From: Halalkalibaculum roseum
Lineage (GTDB): Bacteria; Bacteroidota; Rhodothermia; Balneolales; Balneolaceae
Assembly: GCF_011059145.1 (NCBI RefSeq)
Contig: NZ_JAALLT010000002.1
Location: 828,177 to 892,176 of the forward strand
Length of the DNA stretch: 64,000 nt
Reading direction: 5' to 3'
Every line of letters starts with the position of its first letter. Positions within the stretch are counted from its first letter, which is position 1. Positions 1-8,952 of the stretch are shown here, piece by piece. Below the pieces are notes generated by a model, which was given only the letters and a program-made list of their open reading frames with translations, did no database searches and had not been told where the DNA came from. The translations under genes were made by a program, and so were the position numbers.

Positions 1-1
1 C

Positions 2-679
2 GAAGAACTGACCCTAAACGGGGAAGTCGGTCAATTTACCGATCTCTACAGCAATAATGTTGCCTTTGGAGATGAGTACCAAGCTACTTTGGGAACAACC
101 ATCACCAGCGAGGAAACGTTATACCGGGAAAATCTGGGCGTAGTTCCTGCCGACCTCACCTTGAATGTTCAGGAAGCACCCATTGTATTTATCATCGTAT
201 CTCAGATTATATTTTATTTATCAGTGCTGATCACCGGTATGATTCTTCTTAGGATATTTCAGAAAAAGGCCATTGATATCCATCGATTTGCCACAGAAAA
301 ATTCTGGAAAAATACCGGGGTCGGTCTCCTCACATTTATCGGTGTCCCCTTGGCCGTGGCCCTGCTGATGCTTCCGGTACTAACCATTCCGCTTTCTATC
401 CTGCTATTGCTGGTTTTCATCCTGGCTCTGTTTACCGGATATCTGCTCGTGGCATTAACTCTTGGCGTTATGGCCATTCTATACTTCAAGGGCGAACCGA
501 AGGTTTCTACCTACTACTGGGGACTTGCCCTGGGAATGATCATCATTGCGATTCTTACCAACCTGCCGTTTATCGGTTTTGTTCTAAATGCCTTGCTGCT
601 CTTCTTCGGACTGGGCAGCCTGAGTTATTACATATGGCTGGAAAGCACCGGTAAGAAAACAAGCGGTACGGCACAATGA
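2..679 (+). CDS. C-terminal part of a membrane protein, probably polymer-forming (bactofilin-like) with a TM domain; truncated by window edge
   Basis: The reading frame is open from base 2, so the gene begins outside the window. The first TTG near base 89 is not a convincing start. The first ~60 visible residues are hydrophilic and beta-like, with short repeats around 'LNGEVGQFTDLYSNNVAFGD', as in the right-handed beta-helix of bactofilin/polymer-forming proteins. At least four hydrophobic helices follow in the C-terminal ~150 residues. This resembles the bactofilin-plus-membrane-domain proteins seen next to exporters, but the family call is an inference. The stop is one base before the ATG of the RND exporter, so the two are probably co-transcribed and functionally linked. 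Confidence 0.6.
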   Translation, partial: EELTLNGEVGQFTDLYSNNVAFGDEYQATLGTTITSEETLYRENLGVVPADLTLNVQEAPIVFIIVSQIIFYLSVLITGMILLRIFQKKAIDIHRFATEKFWKNTGVGLLTFIGVPLAVALLMLPVLTIPLSILLLLVFILALFTGYLLVALTLGVMAILYFKGEPKVSTYYWGLALGMIIIAILTNLPFIGFVLNALLLFFGLGSLSYYIWLESTGKKTSGTAQ

Positions 680-680
680 C

Positions 681-3239
681 ATGATTGAACGCCTGTTTGC
701 ATACCTTGGTCCTTTTATAAGGTATACTGCAAGGTACCCGCTCAGGATACTGGCAGTCAGTTTTATTACTGCGCTGGTAGGATTTATGTTGGCGTACAAT
801 CTCCGTATTGATAATGACCTGGCAAAACTGATACCGGAAGATTACCCCAGTGTTCAGGCGCTTGAGAAACTTCGCGAACAGGTCGGTGCTGAGAATGAGG
901 TGGCCGTGGCTATCAAGAGTCCCTCTCTTCCAGCCAATAAAGAATTTGCGGCTGATTTGATTGATCGCGCGATGAAGCTCAAACTGCCAAAGATCTCGGC
1001 GCCATATTTTACCCGCGCTGAATTTCGTAAAGAGATCAATTTCCTACAGAATAATGCTCTATACTTTGCAACCGAATCAGAACTGGATAAATTGGAACAG
1101 TATCTGAAAGATGTTGCTCAACAAGCCAAAGAAGAAGCAAATCCCTTTTATATCGAGCTTGAAGAAGAGGATGAAAGCGAAACCGATTCAGTTGGACGGG
1201 AACTTGAGCAGATGTATGACGAACTGGTTGGGTCTGAGTATTATCTCTCAGAAGATTCCCTGACACTGGTCGTTAAATTATTTCCCAACGGGTCGCAAAC
1301 GGATATCAGATTTATACGCAGTTCCTATGGTGAGCTTCAAAACGTCGTAGATGACCTATCTCCAACAACCTATGATCCTGAAATGGAGATCACGCTCGCA
1401 GGACGTTTCCTGCGTACCCTTATTGAAGTGGAAACCATAACAGCCGATGTAAAGAGCTCATTCGGGGCGGGTGTGCTCATGCTACTTTGTGTAGTCGTCG
1501 CCTACTTCTTTTATCGTAATTATCGCATCAGGGCCGGTTCTCAAATCTCTTTTAAACTTATGGTCTCGGAATTACCGCGAATGCCCGTCATCGCAATCAT
1601 AATGGCCCTGCCCTTGACCTTTAGTATCTGCTGGACCTTCGGTATTGCCTATCTCACCTTTGGCAACCTGAATATAATGACCTCCACCCTGGGACTTCTG
1701 CTTTTCGGTATGGGCATTGATTTTGGCATTCATTTTTTTGCCCGGTATATGGAGGAACGTGGCCATGGTAAGTCGGTGGAGGACTCAGCTTACAAAACAT
1801 TCATGACCACGGGACAGGCTATCACGGTAGTAGGCATAACTACGGCAGCAGCTTTTTTCATATTGATGATAGCTGAGTTTAAAGGGTTCAGTGAATTCGG
1901 TTTCATTGCAGGCATAGGTATCCTGTTTGCTATTATTGCCTATATCGTTTCACTGCCTGCCCTGCTGGTGCAGTTCGAAAGGATGAGGCTATTGAATCTT
2001 AGTAAGACACCGGTACATAATGTAAAATCACAAAATAACCGAATGAAACTGGGTAGCAGCAGGCGCACATTCTACGTCTCGGTAACCGTGTTGGTACTTG
2101 CGGTTATCAGCATCTTATATGCCGGTTACAATGTTAAGAATATCGAATTTGAGTATCATTTCGGCAGTCTGGAACCCGAATACAAACGTTTCACCGAGGT
2201 AAACAGCAAAGCCCGTACTGCCTACAGCAATAAACAGACCCGCAACTCAGCTTACATCATTGTAGATAAACCTGATGACGCCCCTCTGGTTGCATCGATA
2301 CTTAAAGAGCGTGCAAGCGAAGATACCCTGAGTCCGACAGTGAGGGAAGTTGAGACTTTCCAGGACCGGTTCCCTATGAATGATTCAGCTGCGAGGGCAA
2401 AGCTCGAACGTATCGATGACATTCGTGATCTGCTGGCAGATCCCTTCCTGGAGAATAAAAATCACCAGCTCGACAGGTTAAGAAAAGCCTCTACCACAAG
2501 GGAAATTATAAGCCTGGAAGAAGTTCCCGATTTCCTTAAAAGTCCGTTCACATCCAAAGACGGGGAAGTAGGTAACCTGGTGATAATCTACCCTTCTGTG
2601 GGACTCTCAGACGGCAGGAACTCAATGAATTTTGCGGATGATATCGGCAAAGTTACCCTGCCCGGTGGGAAGGTATATTATGCCGGTTCGACTTCCATCG
2701 TCGCTTCGGACATGCTGGAACTGATGATCGAAGAAACACCACTCATGGTGACGCTAACAATAGTAATAATTATTCTCTTTAAACTGATCATTCTTCACAA
2801 GGTAAAGTGGGTGCTCCTTGCCTTGTTTCCACTAGGCGCCAGTTTCTTATGGATGTTCGGTATCATGCCGGACCTTGGCTGGAAACTCAATTTTTATAAC
2901 CTGGTGGTACTACCGACAGTGCTTGGAATCGGTGATGATAGCGGAATCCATATCGTGCACAGGTATCTGGAAGAAGGAAAGGATTCGATTGAAAAAGTGC
3001 TGAGGTCTACCGGAGAACACATTTCGGTCAGTGCCATGACCACCGTAGTTGGTTTCGGGGGACTTCTCTTTTCCATTCACCCGGGAATGCGTTCTATAGG
3101 GGAATTGGCCATATTGGGAATTATGCTATCTCTTCTGGCTTCTCTTATAGTGCTTCCTGCCTTGATTCATATTTTGGAGCGATTCAGTACCAAGAGCCCT
3201 GAGAAAAGTGTTGAGAAGAGGCCAAGGGAAAAGTTATGA
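681..3239 (+). CDS. RND-superfamily MMPL-type transporter
   Basis: An 852-residue exporter of the RND/MMPL (HpnN-like) family. It has the duplicated fold: one TM helix near residue 25, a large periplasmic loop, then five TM helices (about 255-440), followed by a second TM near 470, a second loop and five more TMs to about 835. Each membrane block carries the family signature: 'GMGIDFGIHFFARYMEE' in the first half and 'GIGDDSGIHIVHRYLEE' in the second, with acidic residues suited to proton relay. Substrates of such proteins are usually lipids or hydrophobic molecules; none can be named here. The ATG follows the upstream stop by one base (translational coupling). No island operator lies upstream, so I place this gene outside the stress island. 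Confidence 0.85.
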   Translation: MIERLFAYLGPFIRYTARYPLRILAVSFITALVGFMLAYNLRIDNDLAKLIPEDYPSVQALEKLREQVGAENEVAVAIKSPSLPANKEFAADLIDRAMKLKLPKISAPYFTRAEFRKEINFLQNNALYFATESELDKLEQYLKDVAQQAKEEANPFYIELEEEDESETDSVGRELEQMYDELVGSEYYLSEDSLTLVVKLFPNGSQTDIRFIRSSYGELQNVVDDLSPTTYDPEMEITLAGRFLRTLIEVETITADVKSSFGAGVLMLLCVVVAYFFYRNYRIRAGSQISFKLMVSELPRMPVIAIIMALPLTFSICWTFGIAYLTFGNLNIMTSTLGLLLFGMGIDFGIHFFARYMEERGHGKSVEDSAYKTFMTTGQAITVVGITTAAAFFILMIAEFKGFSEFGFIAGIGILFAIIAYIVSLPALLVQFERMRLLNLSKTPVHNVKSQNNRMKLGSSRRTFYVSVTVLVLAVISILYAGYNVKNIEFEYHFGSLEPEYKRFTEVNSKARTAYSNKQTRNSAYIIVDKPDDAPLVASILKERASEDTLSPTVREVETFQDRFPMNDSAARAKLERIDDIRDLLADPFLENKNHQLDRLRKASTTREIISLEEVPDFLKSPFTSKDGEVGNLVIIYPSVGLSDGRNSMNFADDIGKVTLPGGKVYYAGSTSIVASDMLELMIEETPLMVTLTIVIIILFKLIILHKVKWVLLALFPLGASFLWMFGIMPDLGWKLNFYNLVVLPTVLGIGDDSGIHIVHRYLEEGKDSIEKVLRSTGEHISVSAMTTVVGFGGLLFSIHPGMRSIGELAILGIMLSLLASLIVLPALIHILERFSTKSPEKSVEKRPREKL

Positions 3240-3274
3240 CTGAGTAGGTGGTCAAAACTACCTTAATTTGGCAG

Positions 3275-3295
3275 GGACGGTTTGGCAAACCGTCC
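3275..3295 (+). terminator. Hairpin downstream of the RND gene
   Basis: A perfect 9-bp stem, GGACGGTTT / AAACCGTCC, with a 3-base loop lies 36 bp after the RND stop. There is no real T-run (only 'TACTT' follows), so it may be a weak terminator or an extragenic palindromic repeat. Confidence 0.4.
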
Positions 3296-3424
3296 TACTT
3301 GGTGTTCCGGGATCTGTAGTATGATTTCTATTTATGAAATTGCATTTTCTTCTACGCAGGTTTCCATCAATAAGCCTTTAACAATACGGATGGACGTTTT
3401 GCCTACCCTTCCTACGGGGTTTGA

Positions 3425-3466
3425 ATTAGGGTAAAACCTTACATCACATCAGGGAGAAAACCTACA
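3425..3466. promoter_or_regulatory. Two tandem copies of the island 19-bp operator
   Basis: Copy 1 is ATTAGGGTAAAACCTTACA (3425-3443). Copy 2 is ATCAGGGAGAAAACCTACA (3448-3466). Each matches the consensus TGTARGGRAWTTCCCTACA at 12-13 of 19 positions, with an intact right half (CCTTACA / CCTACA). They are spaced 23 bp centre to centre, about two helical turns. A TATAAT lies at 3488-3493, which would put the two centres near -43 and -66 of a rightward start around 3500. No conventional gene follows. Confidence 0.5.
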
Positions 3467-3498
3467 AACGCATACCCTTTGCTTCATTATAATGGTTA

Positions 3499-3620
3499 TA
3501 GACGTTTTGACATATTGGTTATCAAGAGCACAGCTAGAAATTGTACTACGGTATGGTAGCTGGTAAACCAGAAAAACTGATCCGCTGGTTACTTTGATAA
3601 ATTCCCAACAAGGAATTTTT
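3499..3620 (+). ncRNA. Candidate small transcript downstream of the tandem operators
   Basis: The 408-bp gap between the RND gene and the kinase holds no conventional gene. On the plus strand it has a TATAAT (3488-3493) just downstream of two operator copies. At 3599-3618 there is a stem AAATTCC / GGAATTT followed by TTTTT, which would end a transcript of about 120 nt. A short ORF (3492-3566, 24 codons, MVIDVLTYWLSRAQLEIVLR...) starts inside the -10 hexamer, so it would need another promoter. I favour a small RNA, but this is inference. Confidence 0.25.
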
Positions 3621-3647
3621 AAAGTGTGCTCCGGTTTCTTTTTTTTA

Positions 3648-5258
3648 TTAGAACCTTTCCCCAATTTCTTTCATTACGCTATTCAGGTTCCGGGTTATGA
3701 GCTTATCGTACAGCTTGAATAATGTTTCATCCAAGCTACTTTCTGTTTCAATCCTGATGATATGGCTTTCTGCAATCTCATCAGGTGACTGATAGTATTT
3801 ACTTAACTCTTCAAAGTCTTCCTGGCGAGCATCTGAGATAATCCCTTCCTCCTGTTCTCTTAGCTTCAGCCGTTTTTTAATGGCTTCATCGGTTGCCCTG
3901 GCTTCGATGAAGCAGTAGTCAGCTCCTAGAGAACCCATCTGTTCAATAAATTTCTGCCGTTCTTCCCTCCTGCTGTAAGTAGCATCAAGTATTACACTCT
4001 CGCGGCTTTCCAGATGCTTTTTTGCTTCCTCAAGCAACCGCTCATAGGTTTTAAGGGACATCTCTTTGCTATAAAGCTGTTCTCTTTTTGAAGCATCTGC
4101 CCGCTCTTCAAGGGGTACTCCCATTATCCTTTTGCGAATGCGATCGGAAGAATAGTGTTCAATATTAAGTTTATTACTTATTGCTGATGCTATGGTACTT
4201 TTCCCGGAGGCAATCCGTCCCATGATTACCAGAACTGTTGCTCTTGAACCCAAAGTTGCATAATGCAGGGATAGATCAAAATATTCACGCGCCCTGTTTC
4301 GGGCTTTCTCCATGTTCTCCCGCCCAACCTCTTCTTCAGTAGATTGCAGGCTTTTCACTTTTCCCTTTACATAAGCCCGGTAGCACTTATAGAAATCAAG
4401 ATGAACAAGCAGATCGGAATCATTCAGCAGCTCAGCCATTCGATTCATGAAATAGCGTTCTTCCCCGGAACACCTGTTGAAGTCGAGATCCATTGCCAGA
4501 AAAGCCAGGTCTGCAGCAGTATCTCCGTATCGGAATCGATCATTAAATTCTATGCAATCATAGATACGGACTTTCTCAGGCGTTATATGGATATGTTCCA
4601 GATGGAGATCCCCGTGTCCGTCGACGATGCAATTATTTTTGATCCTGCTTTCAAACAGTGCAGAAAATTTATCATAATATTCACGGGTATATTTCTGTAT
4701 AGACCGGTAGCTGTTTTCATCTATGGTTTCGCCAATAAAAGACTTAGTCTGCCGGAAGTTTTCATCTGTGTTATATTTTATCTTCTCAATTTCACCCCAC
4801 TGCCTGATCTCTTCCCCTGGATTCTGACTATTATAGAAATCCGAAAGTTTATCTGTAATTCGGTTTAGGTGAGTCCGGTTAAGTTCATTTCTGTCAATGA
4901 GTGAGTGCAAAAAATATTCTTCCCTCAATTTCTTCATTTTAACGGCATAATCAACAATTGACCCTTCCTCATTGCTCTCAATCATAAACGTGTTTCCCTG
5001 TTCTCTGATCTCAACGACTCCGAGATAAATATCATCACATAAGCGCCTATTTAGTTCTACCTCCCGGTGGCAGTAATGCTTTCTTTTTTCAAGCGTACTG
5101 AAATCGAGGAATTCAAAATTAACCGGCTTTTTAAATTTATAAACAAAAGGATCTGCGATAAATACGTGGGAGATATGGGTCTGCACATGCTCGACACTTT
5201 CGGGAGCATGACTGTAGGAATCCGGACTTTCCAGAAATTGAAGCAACTTCGAATCCAT
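3648..5258 (-). CDS. Two-domain kinase: aminoglycoside-phosphotransferase-like domain plus P-loop (AAA/zeta-type) kinase
   Basis: A 536-residue protein. The N-terminal ~340 residues form an APH/choline-kinase-like fold with the catalytic Brenner motif 'DGHGDLHLEH' and the metal-binding 'YDCIEFND'. The C-terminal ~180 residues are a P-loop kinase with Walker A 'GRIASGKST' and a later 'VILDATYSRREER', as in gluconate-kinase/zeta-toxin-like enzymes. The same fusion occurs in COG2187/COG0645 proteins, including mycobacterial Rv2004c of the DosR regulon (from memory). The substrate is unknown. It lies 61 bp downstream of the P-type ATPase stop, on the same strand, and may be read from that operon. 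Confidence 0.75.
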   Translation of the reverse strand: MDSKLLQFLESPDSYSHAPESVEHVQTHISHVFIADPFVYKFKKPVNFEFLDFSTLEKRKHYCHREVELNRRLCDDIYLGVVEIREQGNTFMIESNEEGSIVDYAVKMKKLREEYFLHSLIDRNELNRTHLNRITDKLSDFYNSQNPGEEIRQWGEIEKIKYNTDENFRQTKSFIGETIDENSYRSIQKYTREYYDKFSALFESRIKNNCIVDGHGDLHLEHIHITPEKVRIYDCIEFNDRFRYGDTAADLAFLAMDLDFNRCSGEERYFMNRMAELLNDSDLLVHLDFYKCYRAYVKGKVKSLQSTEEEVGRENMEKARNRAREYFDLSLHYATLGSRATVLVIMGRIASGKSTIASAISNKLNIEHYSSDRIRKRIMGVPLEERADASKREQLYSKEMSLKTYERLLEEAKKHLESRESVILDATYSRREERQKFIEQMGSLGADYCFIEARATDEAIKKRLKLREQEEGIISDARQEDFEELSKYYQSPDEIAESHIIRIETESSLDETLFKLYDKLITRNLNSVMKEIGERF

Positions 5259-5274
5259 AGATAAGCGTAGCCTG

Positions 5275-5296
5275 TTTTAGAATTTGCCTTCTAAAA
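5275..5296 (-). terminator. Inverted repeat between P-type ATPase and kinase genes
   Basis: A perfect 8-bp stem, TTTTAGAA / TTCTAAAA, with a 6-base loop sits in the 61-bp gap after the ATPase stop. It is AT-rich without a clear downstream T-run, so it could be an attenuator or an operator rather than a terminator. Confidence 0.3.
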
Positions 5297-5319
5297 ACCT
5301 ATTACAAATATATCAGGAA

Positions 5320-8052
5320 TCACGATCTATGCCATAACCATTTTATGGACTGACCTATTATCACAGGAGTTATACTCATACCCAGAACAATCATCCATTC
5401 TATCAAATTGGGAGGTACTACCTGCAGAATCTCAGCAAGCATCGGTATATACAAGGCTGAAAGAATAAGAACCACACACAGTGCTAAAGCTCCCCATACG
5501 AAAGGATTCCGGGTGATAGTATTATCAAAAATACCGGATCCATCCGTCCTCATGTTGAATACATGCCACAGTTGTGCAAATGCCAGTGTGAGAAAAGACA
5601 TGGTGACAGCCTCCCTTTGGTTTAACTCAGGATGAGCCAAAGCATAAAATAAAACCCCGAGAACAGCCGCTGTAATCAATAGTCCGTATCCACCAATACC
5701 CAGCCAGTCTTTATTAATCAATATGGGCTCGTCCGCTTCACGAGGAGGACGATTCATCACTCCCTCTTCTCCTTTTCCGACACCCAGGGCTAGGGCAGGA
5801 AATACGTCAGTCACCAGGTTCAAGAAAAGAATTTGCAAAGGCAGCAACGGCAAGGGAGCCCCGGCAATAGTGGCAAGTCCGACAATAAGCACCTCGCTAA
5901 CATTACAGGAGAGCAGGTAGAAAATAAATCGTTTTATATTACCGAATATTATACGTCCCTGTTCAATAGCGGAAACAATTGTCGAGAACTTATCATCAGT
6001 TAGCACCATATGAGCTGCTTCTTTTGCAACCTGTGTGCCTCTCTGCCCCATTGCAATGCCGATATCTGCCTTTTTTAAAGCAGGAGCATCATTCACACCA
6101 TCGCCGGTCATTGCGACTACCTCTCCCTTATCCTGGTACAGCTGGATCAGATCCAGTTTCTGCCCGGGACTGATACGGGCAAAAATATTGGCATGATTAA
6201 GAGAATGATCATCGTCGATAGAATCTACCAGGTCTCCTTCCTCCGGCAGTTCGGAGCCATGCACTACTACGGCCTCATGATCGTCTTCCAAGCCAACTTT
6301 TTTAGCAATATACCGGGCTGTCTCCTTTTGGTCTCCGGTTACCATAATCACCCGTATGCCTGCCTGCTGGCATTTTTTTATGGATGGCTTGACATCCGTC
6401 CTTGGCGGATCCAATAATGTGATCAGACCTATGAAAATCAGATCTTTATATGGATCATCTTTGGTACTATCCGTATCGCGATATGCCAAACCGATGATGC
6501 GGAGGCCGTTCTCAGCCATCCGGTTATTAACGGATCGCCAGTATTCCTTTTCCTCATCATCAAACTCTTTTTTGCCGCCGGCAGTCTGCACATAACGGCA
6601 ATGCTGCCATACTTCGGAGGGTGCTCCCTTGACAAAAATTCGATGTTCACCTTCACCGATCTTGTTCCAGGTAGCCATCATTTTAACTTCGGCATCGAAG
6701 GCTTCCTCCCGCTCCTCGGGGTATCGGGAAGTGAGATCACTTCGCTCAAGCCCCGCCCTTCTTGCCGCCCTCAGCAGTGCCACTTCCAAAGGATCACCCG
6801 AAGCCTCTTCCGATTTATTGTTAGTAAGTGACGCATTATTGCAGAGCGCGCCGGTCATAAGAGCCAGTCTCAATTGCTCATCCTCTATGGGATCAACTGC
6901 CTCAGCTCCCTCCCTGAAAGGTTTATCTCCCTCTGATTCCAGTTCTATCTCACGGTCTCTGAAAAGAAAGTGGGTAACCGTCATGCGATTTTCGGTAAGC
7001 GTCCCGGTCTTATCGCTAAAGATTATGCCGGTAGTCCCAAGTGTCTCAACGGAAGACAGTCGATTGATAAGTGCATTTCTTTCAGCCATGAGCTTCATTC
7101 CCCTGGCAAGCGCAATAGTGGCAACTACGGGCAATCCCTCGGGTATGGCGGCCACCGCCAATGCAATTCCCACCTCAATCATGAGATAGATCTCCTTGCC
7201 CGAAATAATTCCTGACAGTGTCACGAATACGGCTACAAGAAGCGTTAGGGCAATCAGACGATATCCGAGTTTATCCAACCTCTCTTCCAGTGGAGTCTGT
7301 TCCGATTCGGCCTCTTCCACCAATGAGGAGATTCCTCCCAGCTCTGTATTCAAACCTGTTGATACAACCACGCCTTCACCGGAACCGCGTGTTATGGCAG
7401 TACCTTTATAGAGCATATTTCTTCGTTCGGCCAATATGGTCTCGTCTGCCAGAGGCTCCGTATCTTTGGTTACCGGCATGCTCTCACCGGTAAGAGCTGA
7501 TTCATCCGCCTGAAGTTTTGAGCTCTCCGTGATTCTGATATCCGCTGTAATAATATCCCCGGCCTCAACTACCACGATGTCACCCGGCACCAACCCCTCT
7601 GCATCAATCTCTCGTATTTCGCCATTTCTGCGAACCCGGGTCTTTACTTTGCCCATTTCCAGGAGAGCCTCCATGGAACGTACTGCCCTGATCTCAGTAA
7701 AGAAACCTATTGCAGTATTGATGATAATGACGGCTATAATCGCCCAAGCCTCAATTATCTCACGGTACAGGAAGGAAACCACCGCTGCGACCACGAGCAG
7801 AAGTATGATCAGACTTTTTAGTTGGTCCCAGAGTATTGCCCATAAGCTTTTTTTGCGATGTTGCCTGAGCTTATTGTATCCGTACGTATCGAGACGCTTT
7901 TGTACCTGGTCCTTTTTCAGACCCTTTTCCGGGCGTACCTCCAAACCGTCTACTACCTCTTCAATAGGTAATGCCCAAGGTTGTTTAAGCGACTCTGCTG
8001 AGGCCGTCTGCTCTTTTACTGTATCCGTAGTGTCCTCTTTTGTTGAAATCAA
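5320..8052 (-). CDS. P-type cation-transporting ATPase (P2, Ca2+-ATPase-like)
   Basis: A 910-residue P2-type ATPase, full length for PMA/SERCA-like bacterial pumps. Visible motifs: N-terminal cation-ATPase domain, TGES (188-191, actuator), PEGLP in TM4 (304-308), phosphorylation site DKTGT (D347), GDGVND hinge, and about ten TM helices. PEGLP with this architecture points to Ca2+ (or another divalent ion), but specificity is not proven. It starts 13 bp after the Usp stop in an operon CheB-like, Usp, ATPase. The DosR regulon of M. tuberculosis likewise contains a Usp next to the P-ATPase CtpF, which supports a role in ion homeostasis during energy limitation. Confidence 0.9.
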   Translation of the reverse strand: MISTKEDTTDTVKEQTASAESLKQPWALPIEEVVDGLEVRPEKGLKKDQVQKRLDTYGYNKLRQHRKKSLWAILWDQLKSLIILLLVVAAVVSFLYREIIEAWAIIAVIIINTAIGFFTEIRAVRSMEALLEMGKVKTRVRRNGEIREIDAEGLVPGDIVVVEAGDIITADIRITESSKLQADESALTGESMPVTKDTEPLADETILAERRNMLYKGTAITRGSGEGVVVSTGLNTELGGISSLVEEAESEQTPLEERLDKLGYRLIALTLLVAVFVTLSGIISGKEIYLMIEVGIALAVAAIPEGLPVVATIALARGMKLMAERNALINRLSSVETLGTTGIIFSDKTGTLTENRMTVTHFLFRDREIELESEGDKPFREGAEAVDPIEDEQLRLALMTGALCNNASLTNNKSEEASGDPLEVALLRAARRAGLERSDLTSRYPEEREEAFDAEVKMMATWNKIGEGEHRIFVKGAPSEVWQHCRYVQTAGGKKEFDDEEKEYWRSVNNRMAENGLRIIGLAYRDTDSTKDDPYKDLIFIGLITLLDPPRTDVKPSIKKCQQAGIRVIMVTGDQKETARYIAKKVGLEDDHEAVVVHGSELPEEGDLVDSIDDDHSLNHANIFARISPGQKLDLIQLYQDKGEVVAMTGDGVNDAPALKKADIGIAMGQRGTQVAKEAAHMVLTDDKFSTIVSAIEQGRIIFGNIKRFIFYLLSCNVSEVLIVGLATIAGAPLPLLPLQILFLNLVTDVFPALALGVGKGEEGVMNRPPREADEPILINKDWLGIGGYGLLITAAVLGVLFYALAHPELNQREAVTMSFLTLAFAQLWHVFNMRTDGSGIFDNTITRNPFVWGALALCVVLILSALYIPMLAEILQVVPPNLIEWMIVLGMSITPVIIGQSIKWLWHRS

Positions 8053-8065
8053 TATTTATGGGGTT

Positions 8066-8920
8066 TCAATTACTCAAAAACAACGGTACAGGACTATTAG
8101 TGACCAGCTCGTGAGTGGTCGACCCAAAAGTCAGCCTGCGAATGGCACTCATGGAATGGGCTCCCATGATAACCAGGTCAGCACCGGATTCCTTAACGTG
8201 ACTGATGATCTTCTCACCGGTATCTCCTCTCTCGAGTAATTTTTCCTGGATATTTTTATAGCCATGTGCTTTCAAATAGTCATTCACCAGGTGTAAAAGC
8301 ATTCTGGATTTGTCAACCGTAGTTTCGTCATCAAGATCGCATACATGGACGACTTCCATTTCCAGATCCTTTCCAAAAGGCTGCAGCTGAATAAACCATT
8401 GAAGGGCCCTTGCCGAAGCCGTGCTCCCGTCATGGGCTATAAGCACACGGTTCACATCCCGGTATGATTTATTGACCACCAGTGTGGGGGCCGTACTCTT
8501 TTTCACGATATCTGCCAGTGTATCAGTCTCCTTTGCCGGCCGATTGTAGAAGAAATGTGATTCCCTCCCTATAACGAGCAAGTCGTGATATTTTAAGTCT
8601 TCAATGATCCGTTCGTACGGTACGCCTTCCTCCATCAGTTGATTATGCTTCACACCGGCATTATTTGCCAGCTTTTCAAATTTCTTCAGGAGCTCAGCTG
8701 CTTCCCTGGTTGAATCTTCGGTCATATACTTGCGCATTTCGTCGGCATAATAGATGGTGCCGATAGCCCCTCCACCTACCTGTACAGCTATGTCGGCCGT
8801 ATCAACCACCGCCAGGCCCGATACAGAAGCCTCAAACTTCTTAGCCAGCTTTAAGGCATATTTCATTGCCAAGGGCGTGTCTATATCCAGATCCAAAGCA
8901 ACCAAAATTCTGCTAATCAT
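8066..8920 (-). CDS. Universal stress protein, tandem UspA domains
   Basis: A 284-residue protein with two UspA folds (about 1-150 and 155-284). The C-terminal repeat ends with an ATP-binding-type signature 'MGAHSMSAIRRLTFGSTTHE', i.e. the G-x2-G-x9-G(S/T) pattern in slightly relaxed form, followed by 'SPVPLFL'. The N-terminal copy has 'VIGRES' but a degenerate nucleotide loop. It lies between the CheB-like gene (32 bp upstream) and the P-ATPase (13 bp downstream). Proteins of this type act in the cytoplasm as ATP-linked stress or growth-arrest regulators. Expression probably starts upstream of the CheB-like gene, where the operator at 10207-10225 lies. Confidence 0.88.
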   Translation of the reverse strand: MISRILVALDLDIDTPLAMKYALKLAKKFEASVSGLAVVDTADIAVQVGGGAIGTIYYADEMRKYMTEDSTREAAELLKKFEKLANNAGVKHNQLMEEGVPYERIIEDLKYHDLLVIGRESHFFYNRPAKETDTLADIVKKSTAPTLVVNKSYRDVNRVLIAHDGSTASARALQWFIQLQPFGKDLEMEVVHVCDLDDETTVDKSRMLLHLVNDYLKAHGYKNIQEKLLERGDTGEKIISHVKESGADLVIMGAHSMSAIRRLTFGSTTHELVTNSPVPLFLSN

Positions 8921-8952
8921 GTAAGCACCTATATTTTAGTTGATAATTATTT

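Noticed and set aside
3449..3664. 71-aa minus-strand reading frame
   Set aside because: Its start lies inside the kinase gene and its end covers the tandem operators; no family resemblance.
4344..4868. 174-aa plus-strand reading frame opposite the APH/P-loop kinase
   Set aside because: Antisense shadow of a gene with clear motifs.
6629..7189. 186-aa Ser-rich plus-strand reading frame
   Set aside because: Antisense to the P-ATPase; composition is that of a reverse-complement shadow.
7529..8239. 236-aa plus-strand reading frame opposite the P-type ATPase and Usp genes
   Set aside because: Antisense shadow of two certain genes; no family pattern.
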